The notes under the pieces are model-generated. The model saw nothing but the letters and a program-made list of their open reading frames with translations. It was not told the origin of the DNA and searched no databases. Source: Welwitschia mirabilis (lineage: Eukaryota > Gnetophyta > Gnetopsida > Welwitschiales). Taken from it: a stretch of DNA of 64,000 bases. The position numbers and the translations under genes are program-made. The stretch's first letter is position 1; the number at the start of each line of letters is the position of its first letter. Below, piece by piece: positions 58,044 to 64,000 of the stretch. The stretch spans positions 151,085,996 through 151,149,995 of the forward strand of contig JBOZIK010000001.1 in NCBI GenBank assembly GCA_051453625.1, in the 5' to 3' direction.

Positions 58044-58540
58044 TTAAGATATGTTTTTTATCATTAATACTAAAATTTATACATATTAATCACAAGTTTG
58101 AGTGCATTAAGAGCATCACTTTTTCCCTCTTTAGTGTCTTCTATTGTCTTGATTTTATTTTTGTTTAAACTTTTCATTCTTAATTTTCTATTGGACCTCC
58201 CTGGCACTACAAGGATCCAAACATCCACTGCCTTAGGAGGCTAGACATCCACCCAACTAAGAGTGGGTTTGTAGATTAAGTGGAGGGTAGACATCTTTCC
58301 TTAAAAGCCTAGACATTCACACATCTATGTAGATGTGAATCTACATTTAAACTCTCTAAAACCCTCCTCGGTCATCCAATCCTATATAATAAGTAATCCC
58401 CCCTTTCTTTTATTTCATCCTATTATTTTCCAGTGCTCTAGCCTCTAGAAGTAAGTGTTCCTCTCTCAGTTTCATTTATTGATCTTTTATTTCTTAGATA
58501 GCTTATATCTATCTCTCTTCTTCTTCATTTCCATCATGCT
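58044..58540 (+). other. spacer between copia pol and env-like ORF
   Basis: Noncoding. It has several copies of an ACATCC/GACATC motif (58221, 58244, 58290, 58311), a TATA-like TATATAATAAG near 58383, and a pyrimidine tract with AG (TTCCTCTCTCAG near 58468-58479) that could be an old splice acceptor. This suits an env-like ORF read from its own or a spliced transcript, but no experiment is visible in the sequence. Confidence 0.45.
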
Positions 58541-59520
58541 AAGGTAGAAGATTATAGTTTCAAGGAAGGATATAGGCAAAGATAAGGAAGGAGAGCTAGT
58601 TTTTATGACTCTTATGATAAAGACAATGTGAATCAAAGTTTCAATAAGAAGCCTCTTATTCTAGAAAGGATTCTTCTACATAACATATTCAAGAATTATT
58701 TCAATTTTTTACCCAAGTCAGAAGAGATAGGTTGAACATACATTCTAAACCCTCATACTAATGCTCTGATAAATTTAGTTCATATGTTTTACTTTACTAG
58801 TGCATATCAACATGAGTAGAATTAGGTTGTATTAAATTTGTATGGTATCGATATCAAGATTGATCTTGAAATAATTGTCAATGCTACTAGGTTTTCACTA
58901 GAATGTGTAAAATATATGCATATTACTTCAATTTTAGTTCTAAATAGTTTAGTTTCTAAAGATGAACTTAATGAAGTTTTGTATGGAAGGTAATAGGGAT
59001 AGAAAACTACCATTTCCCACTTAGACTTTGAGGCTAATTTATAAGGTACTCTTTTGCATCATCTTTAGTAATCTCATTTCAAAGCTTAACCACATGGATG
59101 AAGTGTCTCATATGTGTGCATATGTCATGTATTATTATGTTCAAAGTACCCAACTCAACTTACCTTAGTTGATTTTGTAAAACATGACAACCTACACATC
59201 TATGAGTTCAATAGCACTGCCATATGGAGGTCTTATTACTAATATGCATCATGACTAGGTATCTTTATCAAAAGTCAAAAATGAAATTCTAAAACTACCA
59301 AAGCCATTTGATAAATAATCTCTTATTTGAATGAAAATTATAAAAGGCACCACTCTTATAACTTCATCTTCTCTTTACACTAGGTGATTCAAGTGCATGT
59401 GACCTAGTAATCTTCAAGGGCTACCTTCTTACCTAGAAATGGCTCAAATGGATTTCATCTCAGTTGTTCAATATAATGAAGAATCTTGTTGATTTCAGAT
59501 TGGAGGTGACCACCTCTTAT
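58541..59520 (+). pseudogene. env-like / plant transposon protein ORF remnant
   Basis: In mixed frames one reads FNKKPLILERILLHNIFKNY near 58637-58700, then IDIKIDLEIIVNATRFSL near 58845. Next come WMKCLMCAYVMYYY-like and VQSTQLNLP near 59095-59165, and ALPYGGLITNMHHD near 59215-59257 followed by KVKNEILKLPKPFDK. The ALPYGxLIT block and its surroundings match a protein domain repeatedly found in plant retrotransposons beside pol (annotated as putative plant transposon protein; counted as env-like in some Sireviruses). Its place between copia pol and the PPT supports this. Family assignment is moderate; it could be a separate inserted ORF. Confidence 0.5.
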
Positions 59521-59969
59521 AGTAGCAATAATAGTGCTAATGTAATAGAATATAGCTTAATATGCCTTTAAACTCTCTCTCTTACTTCTTCTTCTACTCT
59601 TTTCTCCTATGTATTTTTATTTTATATTGTATTTATGTGTTTATCAATTCATCTCACTCTTATACACATTGAACTATGATGAATATGTAAACTATCTTTT
59701 TGATTAATGCCTAATATAATGTCTATTATTTCTATATTTTTTTATTATATTATTCACATGATTTTCATGGGTATTATGATATATATTTTATTTTTCTTTT
59801 AGAATCAATGATGCCAAAAGGAAGAGTAATGCTGATGCTATATGACATATAATAGTTTTATCATTTTATTTTACATCAATAGGCATATCAAACTCAGGGG
59901 AAGCTAGTATACATCTCAGGGGGAGGTTATTTTTAAAAAGGTTCTTTAGACATTAGATTTTTCATCATT
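59521..59969 (+). other. copia 3' untranslated region with two purine boxes
   Basis: Noncoding. Two similar purine boxes, CTCAGGGGAAGC at about 59895 and CTCAGGGGGAGG at about 59917, lie 22 bp apart before the final tract. Repeated polypurine tracts are a reported feature of Sireviruses. Confidence 0.55.
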
Positions 59970-59983
59970 AAAAAGGGAAAGAT
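59970..59983 (+). other. polypurine tract of the copia element
   Basis: AAAAAGGGAAAGAT after CATCATT and directly before the inferred LTR start. This context is familiar from copia elements whose tract reads AAAAAGGGGGAGATTG. Confidence 0.6.
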
Positions 59984-60084
59984 TATAAGTAAAAGATTTT
60001 AATAATGCCAATAGTCATAGGAATTAAGTAATAAGATGATAATTACTTACCAAAATTGAGTTAGAAAGCTAAATTTTACACATA

Positions 60085-60436
60085 GATGTCCCCACTAAAA
60101 ACTAGGCTGATATCCCTTCTTCTTGTAGGAAAAATGTATCTGTTATAAGTTTTAAACTCAGATGTCCCCCCTCAAATAGGGAAAATCTCCCTTCTTATTG
60201 TAAAAAAATAAAATTAAGTTCTTAAGGCAAATTTCTCCACTCTAAATATGCTGGACATCCCCTCTCTATTTATGTTTTTTCTCAATCTACACCTATGGTA
60301 GGTGTGGACATCCACTCCCTCCTGAGGTGGATGTCATCATACTCCTAGAAGTATGGACAATCACAATATTTTTATGGTGGATTTTAACCTTCTTGGAAGT
60401 AAGAACATCTTCAGTTTTTAAGATAGACATCCCCTC
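60085..60436. repeat. cluster of GATGTCC / GACATCC motifs in copia LTR
   Basis: Sites at 60085, 60161 (forward form), 60254, 60307 (reverse form), 60329 (forward) and 60426 (reverse), most followed by a CCC or CACTC pyrimidine run. They make the LTR rich in short inverted repeats. The same motif occurs in the pol-env spacer. Confidence 0.55.
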
Positions 60437-60858
60437 TTTAAAGTGTTGGAAACTACATGCAAACACATAGTGGTTTTTAATAGTTATTCTCTTCTGGTGC
60501 ACCATTCAATTATGTTGGAAATGAAAATTTGTTTAAAATCTCAAATTACCATATCTTAAACATTATTATAGGTTTTTATTTTAATAGCTATTTTTTTCTC
60601 TTCTCTTTAAAATGGCTAAAATTTGTCTTGTTAGGGTGACATACATATATAACTCTATGAAGTAAACTGCAAATTCATCTTTGGTGACCTTTGTATTTTT
60701 TAATCATATTTTATGTGTTTATTATAATTATTTCCTAAACTATTTCATCCATGCATAAGGCACATTCTGATTTCTTCTCTTTTTCTTATAATTGAGTCTA
60801 AGCCTTTAAAAGAATCTAAGTATGAAAGTTTGATGATAAGCTTGACAATTGTCATTAT

Positions 60859-60866
60859 TATATAAG
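60859..60866 (+). promoter_or_regulatory. TATA box of copia LTR
   Basis: TATATAAG followed by GGG, about 875 bp into the LTR. Confidence 0.5.
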
Positions 60867-60969
60867 GGGTTGATAACCAGCTAGAAAGTCATTAGTTCAA
60901 GCATGATAAGTAAACCAGGAGAGATGACATCATTATATTTCTTTGAAGAGTGAAATAGGCACATTTTTA

Positions 60970-62400
60970 AACTACTATAAATCTTTTGGGCTAATTATTT
61001 TTCTATTTTACAATTTTTTATGGATATATTTTTCTTTTGGAAATATAATTAATTTTCTTTAAACAATAGACTTTTTGATTTAGTTTTTATTACTCTTCCT
61101 ATTCACTCCCTACTAGGAATTTTAAATGTGCCCTTAGTACTCCAACCATAGATATTTTCATAGGTAGAAAAGTTTAAAGTTATCCATATTAATAAAACAT
61201 ACATGTTAAATGTTGTTTTTGTTCATGCATTGTATGTCCCAATGCTATTTATCCATAGCTATTTCAACTCATCTATGAGTAGCTGAAGATATACATCAAT
61301 GTCATTTCTAAGTTGTATAGTTCTAGGTATTAATAGAAATAACATATAAAATTCTTTTTATGCATAAGTAAGATGGAAGATTATAGTAAATGCTCAAAAT
61401 AGGCCCATAGCTATATGCATGAATAATTATTCCAAAAGGTTTGAAAATATCTATTAAAATATCTAATTATATGTTCTATTTTTACTTTTAAAATCCTACA
61501 TATGGTATGTTCATTCATCTTCAACGCAGTAAATGAAAAAGATGTTGCATCATATAATTATTTATAATATTATTTGCATGTCACATCATGTATTGCCCTA
61601 TCTATTCACTTGCATATAGGTGTTGCTATCATGGAATTAATGAAAATATTAAAATACCTTTACTGAAAATATAAATTTTATTTCCCTTATCCATGGATTG
61701 GTTTTTCATCATGGAGTATTACAATTTATACATGAGTCCAAAACTAAGATTTCTTTCTAGTACAAGATGCAATCATTTTGATAAGAATTTATATTTCTAT
61801 AAGTAATACCAATATTTGATTTTAAAAAAATTATTTCATACATGTTTTTAGAGATGATATTATAATCTAAAATAGAATTCCTAAGTAAGTTCATAATTTC
61901 TTCAAACAAAGAGCTAGACTATTCCTCCATTGTCTTTCAATTGAATTAATAAACCATCATGGATAAAATTATGAATTTTTTACAACAAAGATACAATGGT
62001 TTATATGCATCACCCATTATTCTGTTGAATTTTTTCTCATCAAATTTCTACTCAAGAATATTAAAAAATGAAGGAATAGCTATTTATCTAATTTTGACAT
62101 ACATCACAAAACATCATTAAAAAATAACCTACATATGTCTTGGAGGTCTTATTAGAAATAAATTCTTATGAAAAATTAAATTGGTGAACATGAATTTCCT
62201 CACTATGCTACATCCATACTTTAATTGATATGATAAAAGTAAAGATGTTGTTTAACTTCTATTCCATGTAGAATAAAAATGGTTTAACACTTTCTACATG
62301 AACAATGTATCATAGATATATTTTTACATTAGTTTTAACCATCTTTATGAAGGCTAATACACCTTGCAAATATCCTTAGAGATTAGTGGATACCATCCAT
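60970..62400 (-). pseudogene. CACTA transposase gene, N-terminal and TNP2 part
   Basis: Minus-strand reading from an ATG at 62398-62400 (MDGI). The transposase-associated N-terminal domain comes first: FARCI-LHKDG, a Cys pair in MIHCSCRKC, and HGIEVKQHLYFYHIN (about 62380-62230). TNP2 follows from about 62045: DAYKPLYLCCKKF, SLFEEIMNLLRN, ISKNMYEIIFLKSNIGITYRN, NDCILY-KE (about 61770). Then DIFKPFGIIIHAYSYGPIL, YNLPSYLCIKRILYV, DIDVYLQLLIDELK (about 61310) and the GWSTKGTFK block near 61150. This is the order in plant CACTA (En/Spm) transposases. Stops and a few frameshifts; reading fades near 60970, so the C-terminal half is missing here. Confidence 0.85.
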
Positions 62401-62491
62401 AACTTATCCTTTTTTTACAATAAATATAGGTTAATATTTTAGTAGTTCCATTAAAAAATTATATCTTTTAGTTAATAGTGAATTTATTCAT
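62401..62491. other. short stretch upstream of CACTA start
   Basis: Ninety bases between the CACTA start codon and the gypsy LTR; no CACTA end repeat or promoter is visible, so the LTR probably cut the element here. Confidence 0.4.
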
Positions 62492-63747
62492 TGCTGCAAT
62501 GCAAAACTGTATGTTTTTATGGGTTATTTTGAGTACTTTAGTAGGTCATTTAGATAGATTTAAGTAAAAATTAATTATTATTAAGAGTCAAGGAGAAAAT
62601 CATAGAAAAACATAATTACTATTACATTTGAAGGAATTTTTCATAAATTCTAATACTTTAGATTAAAGAGGAATTTGATGATTAAAGAAGCTGATTTAAC
62701 TTTAAAAAAAAATCCTAAAAGTCTATCACCTTCTTCATCATTTAAAAAAATCAACTAGATGGCATCATGTTTAAGCCTATAAGGTTGTTGTTTAGACAAA
62801 AAGTATAAGTTAACATGAAACCTTTGTTAATGTGTTATCATCTTTTCCATCATTTAGATGATATTTAAGATGACAACCATTTTTAGTTAATTCACCAAAC
62901 TTCACTTAACTTTATAAATATTCGTACATATCCCTTGTGTGCCACTAGGATTTGGTAAGCTATTATAATTATTTACTTGTATGATGTTTATTATAATAAA
63001 AAACTCATCATCCTTGACTCTGATCTATCTTTTTTTAAACTAGAAATTCACATGCCAAAACATTGAAGGATAAGAGATCCATCCATAGTTATAAAGAGAC
63101 ATCTTACTTGGTGTTGGAATATGTATCCTCCTTTAACATGTTGCTACTTTATGACAGGATGTTGGTTTGAAGATAATAAAATGCTATTTTTTATCTTTAT
63201 TTTCTTATGTGCATATCCCTTATGATTTGCATTGATTATGATTCTATGACAACATCATAATTGGTATAGATCATGAAGGAAATCATTGTTAAGATTCAAA
63301 TTTTATAATAGTTACATTGCATTTTATTTTCCATCTTATATTTTAATCATTACATGTTTTTTTATATTCTATTCAATGTGCTTGATATTTTAGGTTAGTT
63401 AGGATTTGGTGATAATTTTCCTTAATTGATCTAGATTATTCAGGACTAATCTATATGATAGGTTGATTTAGTAGCTAAATAGACATTTAATTTAGAGTAG
63501 CTTTTGCATTTCATTGCATAGTATGTTTACTTTGCCTTATTTTCTTGCATTATTATTTCTCTTTATCTAACTAAAAGAAAATACAAAACATTTTATTTGA
63601 AATCAATTCTCTTTATTCTCACCTAATTCCTTAGATGGATTATGACATTTGGATTTAGTTCAATCTATACTAGAGTGTGTAATTTTTAAAATATTTGTGA
63701 TTTTTAAGATTTTCGTAAGGATCTAATGATTACATATTATTGCAACG
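62492..63747 (+). mobile_element. gypsy family LTR (copy F), without adjoining internal region
   Basis: Begins TGCTGCAATGCAAAACTG (consensus TGTTGC) and is colinear with the copy E LTR. No PPT lies upstream and no PBS downstream, so it is a solo LTR or the end of a rearranged copy. It ends at about 63747 in TTGCAACG, overlapping the end of an inverted LTR. Contains one clear and one decayed module and a TTATAATAAA remnant of the TATA region near 62991. Confidence 0.75.
62835..62877. repeat. palindromic module, copy F LTR
   Basis: TTATCATCTTTTCCATCATT then TAGATGATATTTAAGATGAC; a second, badly decayed copy lies near 62722-62770. Confidence 0.65.
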
Positions 63748-64000
63748 CGAATTTACGCAATCCTGAAGCTCTTTAGGTAAACCTGTAAATGATATAACTT
63801 GTAAAAATACACATGCTAGTATAGATGGGAGTTTACCCGAATGTTATAATCCCAATGAACAAACTAGGCTCAGAGTTAGAGAATTAATTTTCAACAGGAT
63901 TTTTTGGTATTTTATCTTTTACTTAACTAAAAGTAAATAATAAAGTAAATGCAATGCAAGATGAATGAAGATGCAATGCAAGTGAATGTAAATGGAAATG
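63738..64000 (-). mobile_element. inverted family LTR (copy G), running off the window
   Basis: On the minus strand this is the last 260 bp of the family LTR: 'actctgagcctagt', 'tatactagcatgtg', 'aggtttacctaaagagc', 'aggattgcgtaaattc', ending GTTGCAATA at 63738. It keeps several CpG sites (ACGC, CGCG, CCGA) that are TpG or CpA in all other copies, so it is probably a younger insertion. The rest of the LTR lies beyond 64000. Confidence 0.8.

Larger units (their letters stand above)
59984..60960 (+). mobile_element. 3' LTR of the Sirevirus-like copia element
   Basis: Begins TATAAGTAAAAGATTTTAAT, a decayed TGTAAGT start followed by an 'aataatgccaa' block usual at copia LTR starts. It contains a cluster of GATGTCC/GACATCC motifs and a TATA box. 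The right border is not visible and is placed before the CACTA sequence that starts near 60970; about 1 kb fits the group. The partner 5' LTR is not in the window. Confidence 0.55.

Noticed and set aside
58205-58216. CACTACAAGGAT as a possible CACTA end
   Set aside because: No inverted partner near the CACTA fragment at 60970-62400, and it sits in the copia pol-env spacer.
60293-60505. 70-codon minus-strand open frame
   Set aside because: Lies in the copia LTR motif cluster; no start context or homologue recognised.
1-64000. CRISPR arrays, bacterial operons, tRNA or rRNA genes
   Set aside because: None seen. The regularly spaced palindromes are diverged, lie within LTR retrotransposons and lack unique spacers of constant length.

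Overview
The window looks like plant nuclear DNA, very AT-rich (about 70% A+T or more by eye), and it is almost entirely decayed transposable elements. No intact cellular gene, tRNA, rRNA or CRISPR array was recognised. The plant call rests on four things: Ty3/gypsy pol domains with Athila-like signatures and a tRNA-Asp-type primer binding site, a Sirevirus-like Ty1/copia element, a Tat-type gypsy integrase, and CACTA transposase remnants with the TNP2 and DUF4216 domains. The species cannot be told from the sequence. All coding regions carry many stops and frameshifts, mostly of the C-to-T or G-to-A kind, as expected for old methylated repeats. Domain edges are given by homology between copies and are accurate to about 10-50 bases unless a sharp motif is quoted.

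Layout. 1-9242: two overlapping remnants (A1 and A2) of one gypsy family separated by a 100-N gap, then a 3' LTR. 9290-10270: gag-protease fragment of a different gypsy family. 10271-18050: mostly unrecognised, with a 33-bp minisatellite and one TATA-like site. 18055-18715: minus-strand C-terminal part of a CACTA transposase gene. 18745-28635: gypsy copy B (5' LTR, PBS, gag, pol, 3' UTR, PPT, broken 3' LTR). 28636-30480: LTR, PBS and start of copy E, abutting B's broken LTR. 30481-34950: unrecognised, with one open frame. 35590-36885: minus-strand Tat-type integrase and RNase H. 36905-54356: copies C and D in tandem, sharing one LTR (43702-45000); D is the best preserved. 54357-60960: Sirevirus-like copia element cut at its 5' side, with gag end, pol, env-like ORF remnant, PPT and 3' LTR. 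60970-62400: minus-strand N-terminal part of a CACTA transposase. 62492-63747: another family LTR, meeting tail-to-tail the end of an inverted, CpG-richer LTR (63738-64000).

How it fits together. The two CACTA pieces lie on the same strand in the right order (N-terminal part at 61-62 kb, C-terminal part at 18 kb). One CACTA element may therefore have been the landing site for about 42 kb of later retrotransposons. Four N gaps (3897-3996, 5434-6056, 38280-38379, 42278-42377) sit inside repeats, and at least one is a failed contig overlap.

Most unusual signal. A nested palindromic module of about 40 bp recurs roughly 30 times. It sits two or three times per LTR and in the 5' UTR at 83-117 bp spacing, once in the 3' UTR, and once inside the pol linker of the same gypsy family. 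It is not explained by any protein domain and is the main candidate for an undescribed element.
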